Origin: Treponema sp. OMZ 838
GTDB lineage: Bacteria > Spirochaetota > Spirochaetia > Treponematales > Treponemataceae
Direction of reading: 5' to 3'
Length of the DNA stretch: 64,000 bases
Assembly (NCBI RefSeq): GCF_000775995.1
Contig: NZ_CP009227.1
Location: forward strand, 310,001-374,000
Under the pieces are notes generated by a model. It made no database searches, was not told the origin of the DNA, and was given only the letters and a program-made list of their open reading frames with translations. The stretch's first letter is position 1. The number at the start of each line of letters is the position of its first letter. Positions 36,952 to 47,281 of this stretch are shown piece after piece. Both the position numbers and the translations under genes were made by a program.

Positions 36952-37721
36952 TCCGGCAGATTAAACGCTTTACAGCTGTTCTTCCACAGTTGAGCCGCTA
37001 ATGCTTCCATATCCATCTTTAAAAGCTTCGCCATAAACTCAACCGTAGCCACGGTATTCGCCGGCATATTACGCTCTTTCCGGTAGGGCGCAGGCGGGAT
37101 AAACGGACTTTCGGACTCAACCAATATGCGGTCAAGCGGCAGCGTGCGTACTGTTTCATGCAGATTACGGGCATTCCGGTATGTCAGATTACCCGCAAAC
37201 GAGAAATAGAGCGGCAGCTTCAGCGCGAGCTGAGCAAATTCGGCATCTTCTGAATAACAATGTAGAATGCCGCCTGCTTCGGGCATCCGCTCGGAAAGGA
37301 TGTTCAACACATCCTTTCCCGCATTCCGGTTATGAATAACGACCGGTTTTTTCACTTTTGCCGCTATTTCCAGCTGCGTAATAAACAACTCTATCTGCGA
37401 GCGCTGGTCTCCGTATTTTTTGTAATAGTCGAGCCCTGTTTCCCCGATGGCAATAACCCCCGGCAGCTGCGCCCCTTTTTCAACCTGAAGCGCCCAGTCC
37501 TTCCCCGGAGCCGTTACCTCCGACGGTGAAACGCCGATAGCATAATACACTGACTGTTCGGTTTTGAGCGTTTCATATACCGAATAAAAATCATGCAAAC
37601 TATTACAAATACTGAGTATTCTGGTTACGGAAGCCCGTTTGGCTTCTTGGATAGCGCGCAGCTGCGCAAGAGGATCGTTGTAGAGCAATCCGATATGGGC
37701 ATGGGTATCAAAAATTTGCAT
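36948..37721 (-). CDS. tatD: TatD-family deoxyribonuclease / metal-dependent hydrolase
   Basis: The 257-residue protein has the TatD metal motifs: FDTHAHIG at the N-terminus, AIGETGLDYYK near 85, VIHNRNAG near 120, LHCYSEDAEF near 147 and VESESPFIPPAPYRKERN near 197. TatD enzymes are 3'-5' exonucleases linked to DNA repair. The frame is open to 37751, but the ATG at 37721 has AAAGGAGG before it and gives the usual short N-terminus. It is coupled to the dus gene by overlap. Confidence 0.93.
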   Translation of the reverse strand: MQIFDTHAHIGLLYNDPLAQLRAIQEAKRASVTRILSICNSLHDFYSVYETLKTEQSVYYAIGVSPSEVTAPGKDWALQVEKGAQLPGVIAIGETGLDYYKKYGDQRSQIELFITQLEIAAKVKKPVVIHNRNAGKDVLNILSERMPEAGGILHCYSEDAEFAQLALKLPLYFSFAGNLTYRNARNLHETVRTLPLDRILVESESPFIPPAPYRKERNMPANTVATVEFMAKLLKMDMEALAAQLWKNSCKAFNLPE

Positions 37722-37837
37722 CGCGGCTCCTCCTTTATGCAGCAGTTTCACAAAATAGATACAGGGCGTTTACAAAAGTCGGTTACATGTGCTTTGCAGC
37801 CTTCCAAATAGAAACGCCCGACAATGTTCCGGTATGA

Positions 37838-39658
37838 TTAACCGAGCCGTTTTTCCAGCGTGTTTAAGGCTTCGGTAAGCTCTTTGGGTAGTTTACTACC
37901 GAATTTTGGATAGTGATTTTCGCGGATATCCGCAATCTCCTTCTTCCAGCCTTCAGCGTCTACCGAAAGAATTTCTTTCATTTGTTCCTTCGACACGTTG
38001 AGTCCTTCGGTATTGATAGCCCCGTCTTTAGGCATCCAGCCGATAGCGGTTTCTACAGCATTGTCTTTGCCGTTGCAGCGGTCGAATATCCATGCGAGTA
38101 CACGGCTGTTTTCTCCGTAGCCGGGCCAGATAAAGTTACCGTCCGCATCCTTGCGGAACCAGTTGACGTAGAAAATCTTGGGCAGCTTGTCCGCCGTCGA
38201 TTTTTTACCGATGTTAATCCAATGCTGAAAGTAGTCGCCCATGTTGTACCCGCAGAAGGGGAGCATCGCAAACGGGTCTCGGCGGATGCTGCCGACTTTT
38301 AAGTCGAGCGCTGCGGCGGTAATCTCCGAGCCGACAATCGAGCCGAGGAATACGCCGTGGTTCCAATCGCGGGATTGGTGTACCAGCGGGATAGTGCTCG
38401 GACGGCGGCCGCCGAACAAGAACGCGGAAATCGGTACGCCTTTGGGGTCTTCCCATTCGTTTGCAATCGCCGGACACTGCTTAGCAGGCGCGGTAAAGCG
38501 GGCGTTCGGATGTGCAAATTCATCGCCTTTCGGGCTTTTATCCGTCGGCAGCGCATCGCGGGTATTACCCTTCCAGTCTACCAGCTTACCCTTTGCAGGA
38601 TGACCGATCTGTTCCCACCATATATCCCCATCTTCCGTTAAGGCACAGTTGGTAAAGATGGTGTTTTCTTTTATCGATTCCATTGCGTTTTTATTCGATT
38701 GGTCGGAAGTTCCCGGCGCTACACCGAAGAAGCCCGATTCGGGGTTAATGGCATACAAGCGACCGTCCTCACCGAACTTCATCCATGCGATATCGTCTCC
38801 AACGGTTTCAACTTTCCAGCCGGGAATCGTGGGAATAAGCATCGCAAGATTTGTCTTACCGCAAGCTGAGGGGAAGGCTCCGGTAATATACTTTGATTTT
38901 CCTTCAGGATTGGTAATTTTTAAGATGAGCATGTGCTCGGCCAGCCAGCCTTCGTCCCGCGCAAGTACGGAAGCGATACGCAGCGCAAAGCACTTTTTAC
39001 CCAACAAGGCGTTTCCGCCGTAACCTGAGCCGTAAGACCATACCAGCCGCTCTTCCGGAAAGTGAGAAATATATTTATGTTCCAGCGGAGCGCACGGCCA
39101 CACGCCGTCATCGGTTTTGCCTGCTTCAAGCGGCTTCCCGACCGAGTGCAGACAGGGAACAAATGCACCATCGGTACCGAGCGCATCGAGCACCTTTGTG
39201 CCGACCCGTGTCATAATGTGCATATTGCAGACAACGTACTCGGAGTCGGTAATTTCGATACCGATTTTTGCAATATCGGAACCAACGGGTCCCATCGAAA
39301 AGGGAATAACATAGAGGGTACGCCCTTTCATGCAGCCCTTGTACAGCGCACTCATTGTTTTTTTGAGTTCAACGGGATCCGTCCAGTGGTTTGTAGGGCC
39401 GGCATCATCTTCTTTTTTTGACGCGATAAAGGTTCTGCTTTCTACACGAGCGACATCGGAAGGATCGGAACGGAACAAAAAGCTGTTCTTCCGCTTTTTT
39501 AAGGGAGTCGCCAGTTTTACATCAACCAATTTTTTCATCAGCCGGTCATATTCTGCCGTCGAACCGTCACACACATATACGCTATCCGGTGTACACAGCG
39601 CCGCTACCTCATCAACCCATTGACGAGCTCTTGTATGTTTGAGCGTATCTATCGTCAT
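37838..39658 (-). CDS. pckG: phosphoenolpyruvate carboxykinase (GTP)
   Basis: It interconverts oxaloacetate and PEP using GTP/GDP. The 606-residue protein has the GTP-type blocks: the substrate arginine region [16 protein letters not shown], the kinase-1 P-loop [14 protein letters not shown] near 265 with the reactive cysteine, [21 protein letters not shown], and [18 protein letters not shown]. Length and blocks separate it from the ATP form. In fermenting treponemes it probably runs toward oxaloacetate. A GGAGG ribosome site precedes the ATG. Confidence 0.97.
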   Translation of the reverse strand: MTIDTLKHTRARQWVDEVAALCTPDSVYVCDGSTAEYDRLMKKLVDVKLATPLKKRKNSFLFRSDPSDVARVESRTFIASKKEDDAGPTNHWTDPVELKKTMSALYKGCMKGRTLYVIPFSMGPVGSDIAKIGIEITDSEYVVCNMHIMTRVGTKVLDALGTDGAFVPCLHSVGKPLEAGKTDDGVWPCAPLEHKYISHFPEERLVWSYGSGYGGNALLGKKCFALRIASVLARDEGWLAEHMLILKITNPEGKSKYITGAFPSACGKTNLAMLIPTIPGWKVETVGDDIAWMKFGEDGRLYAINPESGFFGVAPGTSDQSNKNAMESIKENTIFTNCALTEDGDIWWEQIGHPAKGKLVDWKGNTRDALPTDKSPKGDEFAHPNARFTAPAKQCPAIANEWEDPKGVPISAFLFGGRRPSTIPLVHQSRDWNHGVFLGSIVGSEITAAALDLKVGSIRRDPFAMLPFCGYNMGDYFQHWINIGKKSTADKLPKIFYVNWFRKDADGNFIWPGYGENSRVLAWIFDRCNGKDNAVETAIGWMPKDGAINTEGLNVSKEQMKEILSVDAEGWKKEIADIRENHYPKFGSKLPKELTEALNTLEKRLG

Positions 39659-39894
39659 TATTTTTCCTCCAAATATATAACGTGTTTGTATATCGTTTAC
39701 ATTTTATAGTATACATTATAGATGATAATCGAAATATCGGGTTTCTGCAACATTTTTCTCTATTTGCACAGCCCTTTTTAACAATGGTAGTTTTTCCCGC
39801 TTAACCTCATATATTCCCTTCTATAACAACCCTAGACAGAGCTTAAAGATATATAGTAATCTAGCGTTCATTCCAATGGAAAGGAGACTAGTTT

Positions 39895-40698
39895 ATGAAA
39901 AAACTACTCACATTACTGCTTGGCGCAGCTCTTTGCGCAAGCTTATCGGTTTCCTGCGCGAAAAAAGAAAGCAGTCAAAATATTTTGACTGTTGCTGCAA
40001 GTCCGGAACCTCATAAAGCACTCTTGGAGCTTGTAACGGAGGATCTTGCAAAGGAAAATATTACGCTCAAGGTTACCGAGTTCACCGACTATGTAACCCC
40101 CAACGATGCGGTCGAAACGGGCGAACAATTCGCAAACTTCTTCCAGCACGTTCCCTATATGGATACTTTTAACAAGGAACATGGGTACCACCTAGTCAGT
40201 GTAGGAACGGTTCATATTGAACCGCTTGCGCTGTATTCAAAAAAATACGGAAACCTCTCCGAATTTAAAAGCGGCGATACCATTGCCATTCCGAATGACC
40301 CGACAAACGAAGCGCGGGCATTGTTATTGCTTGAGTCCGCACATATTATCACCTTGCGTGAGGGCGCAGGTTTAGCGGCTACTCCGCAAGACATTACCGC
40401 AAATCCTTACAACTTACAGTTTAAGGAAATTGAAGCAGCAACACTCCCGCGCGTGCTTGCAGATGTCCAAGGAGCTGTCATCAACGGAAACTATGCTATC
40501 CCGGCAGGTCTTTCCGCTGCAAAAGACGGTCTGCTTGTTGAAGGAAAAGACTCTCCCTATGCGAACGTGATTTCGGTTAAACAGGGAAATGAGAACGATC
40601 CGCGCATCAAAGCATTGATAAAAGCGCTGCAAAGCGATAAAGTACGTAAGTATATTACGGAAAAATATCCTAACGGAGAAGTTGTCGCGGCATTCTAG
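39895..40698 (+). CDS. metQ: MetQ/NlpA-family methionine-binding lipoprotein
   Basis: The 267-residue protein has a lipobox ending SVSC (C21) and the NlpA pattern: VAASPEPHKALLELV near 32, KVTEFTDYVTPNDAVETGEQFANFFQHVPYMDTFNKEHG near 60-98, IAIPNDPTNEARALLLLE near 130, and AVINGNYAIPAGL near 200. It binds D/L-methionine for the MetNI importer, but metN and metI are not adjacent. AAGGAG precedes the ATG. No SAM or methionine riboswitch is recognisable in the 236-base divergent spacer with pckG. Confidence 0.92.
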   Translation: MKKLLTLLLGAALCASLSVSCAKKESSQNILTVAASPEPHKALLELVTEDLAKENITLKVTEFTDYVTPNDAVETGEQFANFFQHVPYMDTFNKEHGYHLVSVGTVHIEPLALYSKKYGNLSEFKSGDTIAIPNDPTNEARALLLLESAHIITLREGAGLAATPQDITANPYNLQFKEIEAATLPRVLADVQGAVINGNYAIPAGLSAAKDGLLVEGKDSPYANVISVKQGNENDPRIKALIKALQSDKVRKYITEKYPNGEVVAAF

Positions 40699-40711
40699 GA
40701 ATGTAATTACA

Positions 40712-40750
40712 AGCCTCTAAAAAGGATTGATTTTTAGAGGCTTTCTTATT
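40712..40750 (+). terminator. rho-independent terminator of metQ
   Basis: AGCCTCTAAAAA pairs with TTTTTAGAGGCT around GGATTGA and is followed by TTCTTATTT. The arms resemble the CTCTAAAA hairpins at 2794 and 17155. Confidence 0.82.
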
Positions 40751-40810
40751 TATCGGCTGCGGTTCAACGGTTGACGGCTAGGCATCCCCTACGAAAGAGA
40801 GGTTGATAAA

Positions 40811-41491
40811 ATGAACGTACAACAGAAAACGTATAATTTTATAAAACGCACTATGGTGATCCTTACAGTGTTACTATGTGCATCGGGAGTCATCTATGCG
40901 CAAGAAAAGGCGGATGCGCTGAAGTTATACCGCACCGGACGCAGCTTAGACAGTGCGGGGCGAACAGAGGAGGCAAAAACGTCATATACGGCGGCAGTCG
41001 ATGTATGCCTTGCCGAGCTCCGCCAAAACCCGCGCAATATGGAATCATACACTGTCTATACGTGGTCGCTGTTCCGTCTGCATAGATACCGTGAAACGGT
41101 AACAGTCTGCAACGAGGCGCTTAAAATCGCGTCGGATGTGCGGATTATCGAAACATTAGGAGAAGCCTACTTTTATCTCAACGATTATAAAGAGTCCCTC
41201 CGCCAAATGGAACGGTATATCGATATGGCGCCGACCGGAGAGCGGGCAAGCATTGCCTACTTTTATGTCGGCGACATTTACCGCTTAACAAAACGTTATC
41301 AAAAGGCTGATATTGCCTATTCCGCAGCAGTGCATTTGGAACCGTCGAATTCACTGTGGTGGTACCGGCTTGGTCTTGCCCGCGAACTGGCAGGATATAA
41401 ACAAAGCGCACGGGATGCATTCCAACGGGCGCTTAATATACGGAAAGATTATAAAGAAGCGGCGGAAGCTCTCGCCCGCGTACAGCTGTAA
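40811..41491 (+). CDS. exported TPR-repeat protein
   Basis: After a signal peptide (about 1-31, ending IYAQ) the 226-residue protein has five or six 34-residue helical pairs with TPR spacing (ALKLYRTGRSLDSAGRTEEAKTSYTAAV; ASIAYFYVGDIYRLTKRYQKADIAYSAAVHLEPS; WWYRLGLARELAGYKQSARDAFQRALNI). TPR domains bind proteins or peptides, so it is probably a periplasmic scaffold. No enzyme motif is present. It lies 60 bases after the metQ terminator and converges on the next gene. Confidence 0.82.
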   Translation: MNVQQKTYNFIKRTMVILTVLLCASGVIYAQEKADALKLYRTGRSLDSAGRTEEAKTSYTAAVDVCLAELRQNPRNMESYTVYTWSLFRLHRYRETVTVCNEALKIASDVRIIETLGEAYFYLNDYKESLRQMERYIDMAPTGERASIAYFYVGDIYRLTKRYQKADIAYSAAVHLEPSNSLWWYRLGLARELAGYKQSARDAFQRALNIRKDYKEAAEALARVQL

Positions 41492-41502
41492 AAAACGCAC
41501 AT

Positions 41503-42441
41503 CTATGGATAAATATACTCCCGCTGCGGCGGCTCGATCTTTTTTACCGTTTCTACAATAATAAGCGGATCAAAACTATCCTTATACGGCTTTTTTGACA
41601 GCGTACCGATAACCTCAATCCATTCGCCCTCGGTAAGCGCTTGAACATCACTCCACTGCGCAAGGACACCGACCGGCTGCATATCGGCAGCACAGCATGT
41701 CATCATCATACGGGCTAAGGCGAATTCATCCTTTTCGAACAATTCCCCATCCTTCCACACAGAGCCGGTTGCCGTGATTTTCTTTCCAACCCATGCATCG
41801 GGCTTTGTATACAGCTTGGTAAGCCATTGCGCAAACGTATCGCTGTCCATAACGATACCGCCGTCTGCACTCGGTATGTTCCGTTCTGCAATGGCAGAAG
41901 TAGCGGAAGATGCTTCCGTAGGAGACACAGCAACAGAAGGCAGCACAGCACCGGAAGAGGCGCTTGCCCGAGCATCACCGGCGGAAGGCAATGCAGCAAC
42001 AGGCGCAGCTGTAATGGAAGAACCCGCAGTCCCTTCACCGAGCGAGCCGGTATACGCAAATTGAGAAAATCGCACCACTGTTCCCAATGCCGCTGACATA
42101 CCAACCAAGGCAACGGCAAAGACGGCAATACCGAAAACACCTGCGCGTCCGCTGCGGACGTCTCCTACAGGACGATCAAAAACAACCGCAGAATAGCCAC
42201 TCGTATGCAATGAGGTATGCCGCTGCGATTCCTGTATCACTTGTTTAAATTTGAGTATGCCGATAATAAAAAATACCGCCGCTGATAATAACAGCACGGG
42301 TATATGCCGCTCATGCACATAGCGGTATACCGAACCGGAAACAACGACGCCGATAAAATACAGCGCGAAGCCGAAGAGGATTACCGTCTGCACCATATCT
42401 TGAAAGCGGGTGTTTTTGGTGTATTGTTTTATCATTTTCAC
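41503..42441 (-). CDS. TIGR03943-like / DUF1980 membrane protein
   Basis: The 312-residue protein has three to four N-terminal membrane segments, a long Ala/Ser/Pro-rich linker (about 135-185), and a C-terminal OB-like domain (WVGKKITATGSVWKDGELFEKDEFALARMMMTCCAADMQPVGVLAQW) with a CC pair. This is the plan of a family usually encoded next to a DUF318 permease; no such permease is adjacent, so it is an unusual orphan. It lies downstream of apbE on the same strand with a 42-base gap. Confidence 0.75.
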   Translation of the reverse strand: MKMIKQYTKNTRFQDMVQTVILFGFALYFIGVVVSGSVYRYVHERHIPVLLLSAAVFFIIGILKFKQVIQESQRHTSLHTSGYSAVVFDRPVGDVRSGRAGVFGIAVFAVALVGMSAALGTVVRFSQFAYTGSLGEGTAGSSITAAPVAALPSAGDARASASSGAVLPSVAVSPTEASSATSAIAERNIPSADGGIVMDSDTFAQWLTKLYTKPDAWVGKKITATGSVWKDGELFEKDEFALARMMMTCCAADMQPVGVLAQWSDVQALTEGEWIEVIGTLSKKPYKDSFDPLIIVETVKKIEPPQREYIYP

Positions 42442-42483
42442 AGCGGCCTCCCTAACTATCTTGCAATACGCAAAACCGGCAGT

Positions 42484-43527
42484 TTATTTGTTTGCAGCGT
42501 TTTCATTCGTATTCGCGAACTGGAAGGCAGAATTTAAAATCACGATATTTTTTTCAAGATCGCCTGTTGTACGGACGCTGTTATCATCAAAGATAAAAAG
42601 CGCTTCCGTATCGGGAAGTCCAGCAAGCAGTGCAGCAGCCTTCTCATAGCCGAGCACAAAGCACGCTGTTGACAAAGCGTCCGCGTCGGTTGCCGAATTG
42701 GAAAAAACAGATACCGCAATCATAGTACTCCGCACCGGATATCCGGTTGCAGGGTCGATAATGTGATGATAGCGGACGCCATCCTGCTCAAAATACCGCT
42801 CATAGCTGCCGGACGTAGAAATACTGCGGCTTTCAATCGGAGCGGAAATAACCGGCTGCCCCTGCCGGACACGCGGATCCCGAATACCGATATTCCAGCG
42901 CTTGCCGTCCGGCCGGGTTCCCACAACGGAAATCGTACCGCCGATATCGATGACGGCGTGCACAATCCCAGCCTGTTTCACGATGCGGGTAAGCTCATCG
43001 GCGGCAAACCCTTTTGCAATCGCCCCTAAGTCAAGCTTCATCCCAGCCTTTCTCAGAAAAACCGCTGCGCCGGTCAGCTGTACATCCTTATAGCCGGTAC
43101 TGGAAAGCGCCGCCTGAATATCCTGATCTTCGGGCTTCCGCGCATTCTCGAATCCGATATTCCAGAGCTTGACCACGCTGCCGATAACAGGATTGAACGC
43201 ACCGTCCGTCTTTTCGGCAAAAAACACAGCACGTTCAAACAGCGGGTATATATCTGCCGGTACATTAACTGCGGATATACCGGACGCCTTATTGATATCG
43301 ATAAGCGTAGAGCTGTCGGCATTTGCGCTTAAATGCCGTTCAAGCTCCTCAAGCCGTTGTGTACAGGTTTGAAGTAGGGCTTCGGCTTCCGCCTGCGGCA
43401 TTTCCGTAAATAGTTGGATGTTACACACGGTTCCAAGCGCAAACACAGTACGGCTTTCTTTTCTAACGGCAGGCTTACAAGAAGCAAGCAACAACACAAT
43501 CAAGAGAAAAAAACAATGCTTTTTCAT
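42484..43527 (-). CDS. apbE: FAD:protein FMN transferase (ApbE)
   Basis: ApbE attaches FMN to threonine in partner proteins such as RnfG/NqrC. The 347-residue lipoprotein (C17 in LLLASC) has AFNPVIGSVVKLWNIG near 95, LDLGAIAKGFAADEL near 155, HAVIDIGGTISVVG near 177 and YHHIIDPATGYPV near 248, which hold the flavin and Mg ligands. The partner flavoprotein is not encoded here. It follows the GH13 gene with a 34-base gap. Confidence 0.94.
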   Translation of the reverse strand: MKKHCFFLLIVLLLASCKPAVRKESRTVFALGTVCNIQLFTEMPQAEAEALLQTCTQRLEELERHLSANADSSTLIDINKASGISAVNVPADIYPLFERAVFFAEKTDGAFNPVIGSVVKLWNIGFENARKPEDQDIQAALSSTGYKDVQLTGAAVFLRKAGMKLDLGAIAKGFAADELTRIVKQAGIVHAVIDIGGTISVVGTRPDGKRWNIGIRDPRVRQGQPVISAPIESRSISTSGSYERYFEQDGVRYHHIIDPATGYPVRSTMIAVSVFSNSATDADALSTACFVLGYEKAAALLAGLPDTEALFIFDDNSVRTTGDLEKNIVILNSAFQFANTNENAANK

Positions 43528-43561
43528 TTCGATTTCACATACCTTGCACGGATAAGCCGTA

Positions 43562-46500
43562 CTATTTTAACGTACCGGCAAAAAGCTTGAGGTACCGATC
43601 CACTTGATATCCCGACTTATGGATTGCTGCAGAAAATTCCGCATCAAACCGGCAATATTTTTCTACCGAAGCGGCAGTTTTCTTCATACACTCAGCCTGT
43701 TTAACCGGCCGTGCTGCGGAAAGAAAAAGCATCGCTGCCATATCGTCGGCAAGCAACTCTCCCGATTCACGGTTAAACCACTTAATGCCGTCCCATTCAT
43801 GAATACCGAGCCGGATCATGACATTAGGATCCTGCGCCATCCGGTTGACAATACCGGTTCTGCGGATAGCTTTCTTTCCGCGGGCATTATGCACATAATA
43901 GAGATACTTTACCGTATCGGCCTTATTTTCAATAGGATCAATATCAAAGCCCTTTGAACGAACCAGTGCCGCAAGCTTTTCGTCGAGGTGCAAAAAGGCA
44001 AAGAGCCTTCCGATATTTTCTTCCATCTTGTAATAGACAGCAATATCTTCAACAGCCATAAGGAACACCGAACCGAACGATACGAAAAGCTGCGAAGCCG
44101 TTCCGCACATTTTATGAATAAAGACGGTTACGGCAGGTGTCATCGCAGTCAGCGGCATTTCCCGTACCAGCAAACCGGAAGCCGAGAGGAGAAGCCGATA
44201 CATACGCGCCCGGAACAGAGCCAATAACCGCTTTACGGATGTTTTAGCTGCCGGAACTTTCTCTTCAAGGAATTGTGCAGTCTCCTCACTGCGGTACGTT
44301 TCTTCTAAAGCGGTCAAAAAAGCGGCAGCTAACGGTTCAAGCTTGTTGATAAACGAATGTATCTTTGACTCCGTTTCGCGCGGGGTTTCAGTATGCTTAC
44401 AATCCTTTACCAGCTGCATACAATCTTGCATTGTCTCTTTTGACACGCACGCAGCAAGCGCATCATAGAGCTTCTTAAACTTGATCTCGTTGATTCCCAT
44501 CGCAACATCTGCAATACCGCTGCCGTTGAGTTTTTCATACAACTTTTGATACTGTCCGTCCGGAGTGTCGGTTACCTCATAGATGTTTAAAAACACCTGT
44601 GTTTCAAAACCGTTGAGAGCAGCAAACAAACCGTGTTCCGCAATCTCGCTGTTTTTTCTGATAAACCATAGTTTTGAACGCTGTTCTTGAAAAATGACAA
44701 ACCGATCCGCAGTAACCGTCAACTGCAAGCCTTGCGCAAGCGTCCGCTGTACCAGCCGTTTTTCATCATCGGCTTCCTTAACGGCATAAGCAACAGACAT
44801 ATTGATCCAGCCGGCAGCCTGTTCATATTTATTATTATAGAGAATGAGGGATCGGGAATCCCCGTGAACATTCGACCACGCAAAGACATTTTCGTTTACC
44901 TGTCCATCCGTCCAGAAATCATAGAGCAGGAAGTTCTCTACACCGGAGAACAGACGGCGAAGCCGCATCAGCGGGAAAATTTCCCTACAATGCCGCTCAA
45001 CAAGACCGGTGTTTACCTGCTCATCGTAATAAGCACGGCGGTATTCCATACCGTATTTTTCTTCAAAGCCTTCAATCTGTCCGTGCCCGAACATCGGCAG
45101 TCCCGGCATCGCAACCAGCATGGTACAAACGCCGAAGTATTTATCATCCCTGCCGAACTGCGCCACAGCGGTTTCTTCATCGGGATTATTCATAAAATTG
45201 ACATAACGCTTTAATATTTGCGGGTCGAACTCAAGGGTGTTCTTGATAGTCAACCGGTATTGTGCATTATCTTCCCGCTTGAGCATATTCATAAATGCGG
45301 AATTATAGACACGGTGCATACCGAGTGTTCGGACAAAATAGCCTTCCATCATCCAAAAGGCTTCTGCCAACAGAAGCGTATCGGGCGCTTCAGCTGCACA
45401 GCGGTCTACTACCTCACGCCAAAACTCTTCGGGAAGCCGCTTTTGGAACTCCTCTGTAGAAAGCGCAAAACGGGAACGGCTTGCGATATCCCCTCCCCTG
45501 CCCGGCTCAGGATACCACAGCCGCCGGATATGCTTTTTTGCCAGTACCATTGCCGCATCGAAGCGGATAATCGGAAAATTCCGTGCAACGTGCAAAATCT
45601 TTCTGATAACCTCTTCACGGGCTTCGGGATTAAGAAAGTCAATCTGCGCGGTATCGTTCCACGGCAGCCCTGTTCCGTCATTTCCGTGGTAAATATATCG
45701 GGTATCGCCGGTATGGTGATCGACCCGCTTAAACACCACGGCGCAATCCGTCTTTGAATAATAATGGTTTTCAAGATAAATACCGACACGGGAATCGTGA
45801 GAAAGATTTTCACCGTCAAAGCTATAGCCCGGAAAGGGACTTTCGCGGGTTTGTATAAAAAGATCAGGCCGCTCAATAACCCACTTTGAATCTATACCGG
45901 TATGGTTCGGCACCATATCCGCGGCAAGCCGAATACCGCGTGCACCGGCGCGTCTGCGCAGATTTTCAAGCGCTTCCCATCCGCCGATTTCACCGGCTAT
46001 TTCATAATCCATCAAACTGTAGGCACTCGCTGCCGCTTCCTGATTCCCGCATATCTGCTTAATCCGTGCGCTTGCAGGGGAACGTTCCCACACGCCGATA
46101 AGCCACAGTGCGTTGAAGCCCGCTTCCGCAAGGATGTTAAGCTCTTCATCGGGAATTTGATCGAGGCGGGTAATAGACCGCTGATACTTTTTGCTGAGCT
46201 GATCCAGCCACACCAACGTGCTTTTGGCAATCATCACAACGTTCGGCATCCACTCGCGGTCGGCGCTGAACCGTTCATACTCCTGGGTCAGGTCTTCAAA
46301 ATGATACGCGTCGGCTCCGCCACTTCCGCATCCTTGCCATGCAGCTTTTTCTTCTTCGGAAAGGATATCCTGACTTGTTAAGAGCCTGCCGATAAACTCG
46401 CTGAGCAAATCGAGCCAGTGCATTTTGATATATTCAAGCTGCCCTTTCAAACTGAACGGCGCATAAGAAACAGGCGCTTTAAGCAGCGAAATCAGATCGA

Positions 46501-47158
46501 TTTTTTCCGGACCGAATACCTCATTTTGGGATGACCATTCGCAAAGGCTGTTCCAAAAACAATTATACGCAGGATTCGCTGCGAGCTGTTCATCGGTAAA
46601 AAGCGGATAAAAAGGTTGGAAGGCAGGATTCTCATTTGCAAGTTTACAAAGAATCAATTCTTCAAACGCACGGTATTTATTTTCAATACCTGATACCGGA
46701 TCGGTATTGCCGAACCAATCCTCGACGGACATTGTTCCGCCGTACACTTCGGCAGGAGGAAATTCCGTGCAAAATTCGAGTAATAAATCGTCGAGGTCGG
46801 GCAACTGTTCCTTTGCGAGCTCCGCTTGCACAAATTCATAGCCGCTGCTAAAAAAATCGGTACGTACATCCCGCCGATAGAGCCGGCACATATAATGGAA
46901 TATTTCATCGATGAGTCCCATCGCATTCAGTTGTCCCGCCTTTAAATACTGCTCGGCGCGCACCGGCATACCGAACGCACCCGATTCGACAACTTCGTTA
47001 TACTGAAAAGTAAACGCATAAATATCGTTGATATTCCGTATGATTACATTTCCGGTCGATGAAAAAAGCGTTTTTGAAAACCGGCATTTTGTACGTATAT
47101 TGCGGTTGATATGAAATTCCATCGTTTGAAGAAAGCTATCGGCATACACTTTTTGCAT
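43562..47158 (-). CDS. GH13 alpha-amylase-family glycosidase, large
   Basis: The 1198-residue protein has a 350-residue helical N-terminal region of unknown fold, then a GH13 barrel: ADMVPNHTG (region I), FPIIRFDAAMVLAKKHI (region II, nucleophile Asp), LLLAEAFWMMEG (region III, acid Glu) and FMNNPDEETA (region IV Asp). A late beta domain and a helical tail of about 300 residues follow. No signal peptide is seen, so it probably acts in the cytoplasm on glycogen or maltodextrin. The length is about twice that of simple GH13 enzymes. It is the first gene of the operon with apbE. Confidence 0.88.
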   Translation of the reverse strand: MQKVYADSFLQTMEFHINRNIRTKCRFSKTLFSSTGNVIIRNINDIYAFTFQYNEVVESGAFGMPVRAEQYLKAGQLNAMGLIDEIFHYMCRLYRRDVRTDFFSSGYEFVQAELAKEQLPDLDDLLLEFCTEFPPAEVYGGTMSVEDWFGNTDPVSGIENKYRAFEELILCKLANENPAFQPFYPLFTDEQLAANPAYNCFWNSLCEWSSQNEVFGPEKIDLISLLKAPVSYAPFSLKGQLEYIKMHWLDLLSEFIGRLLTSQDILSEEEKAAWQGCGSGGADAYHFEDLTQEYERFSADREWMPNVVMIAKSTLVWLDQLSKKYQRSITRLDQIPDEELNILAEAGFNALWLIGVWERSPASARIKQICGNQEAAASAYSLMDYEIAGEIGGWEALENLRRRAGARGIRLAADMVPNHTGIDSKWVIERPDLFIQTRESPFPGYSFDGENLSHDSRVGIYLENHYYSKTDCAVVFKRVDHHTGDTRYIYHGNDGTGLPWNDTAQIDFLNPEAREEVIRKILHVARNFPIIRFDAAMVLAKKHIRRLWYPEPGRGGDIASRSRFALSTEEFQKRLPEEFWREVVDRCAAEAPDTLLLAEAFWMMEGYFVRTLGMHRVYNSAFMNMLKREDNAQYRLTIKNTLEFDPQILKRYVNFMNNPDEETAVAQFGRDDKYFGVCTMLVAMPGLPMFGHGQIEGFEEKYGMEYRRAYYDEQVNTGLVERHCREIFPLMRLRRLFSGVENFLLYDFWTDGQVNENVFAWSNVHGDSRSLILYNNKYEQAAGWINMSVAYAVKEADDEKRLVQRTLAQGLQLTVTADRFVIFQEQRSKLWFIRKNSEIAEHGLFAALNGFETQVFLNIYEVTDTPDGQYQKLYEKLNGSGIADVAMGINEIKFKKLYDALAACVSKETMQDCMQLVKDCKHTETPRETESKIHSFINKLEPLAAAFLTALEETYRSEETAQFLEEKVPAAKTSVKRLLALFRARMYRLLLSASGLLVREMPLTAMTPAVTVFIHKMCGTASQLFVSFGSVFLMAVEDIAVYYKMEENIGRLFAFLHLDEKLAALVRSKGFDIDPIENKADTVKYLYYVHNARGKKAIRRTGIVNRMAQDPNVMIRLGIHEWDGIKWFNRESGELLADDMAAMLFLSAARPVKQAECMKKTAASVEKYCRFDAEFSAAIHKSGYQVDRYLKLFAGTLK

Positions 47159-47281
47159 AAAATATCCTCGTATTCTTCAATTATACGCTGAATATCCGAA
47201 GATGTGAAGATGCCGACAGACTAGCGTTTTTCGCCATCATAGGATATACTAACACCGCAGTATGTTGCAGGAGGTTTTACT

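Noticed and set aside
39659-39894. SAM or methionine riboswitch before metQ
   Set aside because: No recognisable conserved core or terminator/antiterminator pair in the spacer.
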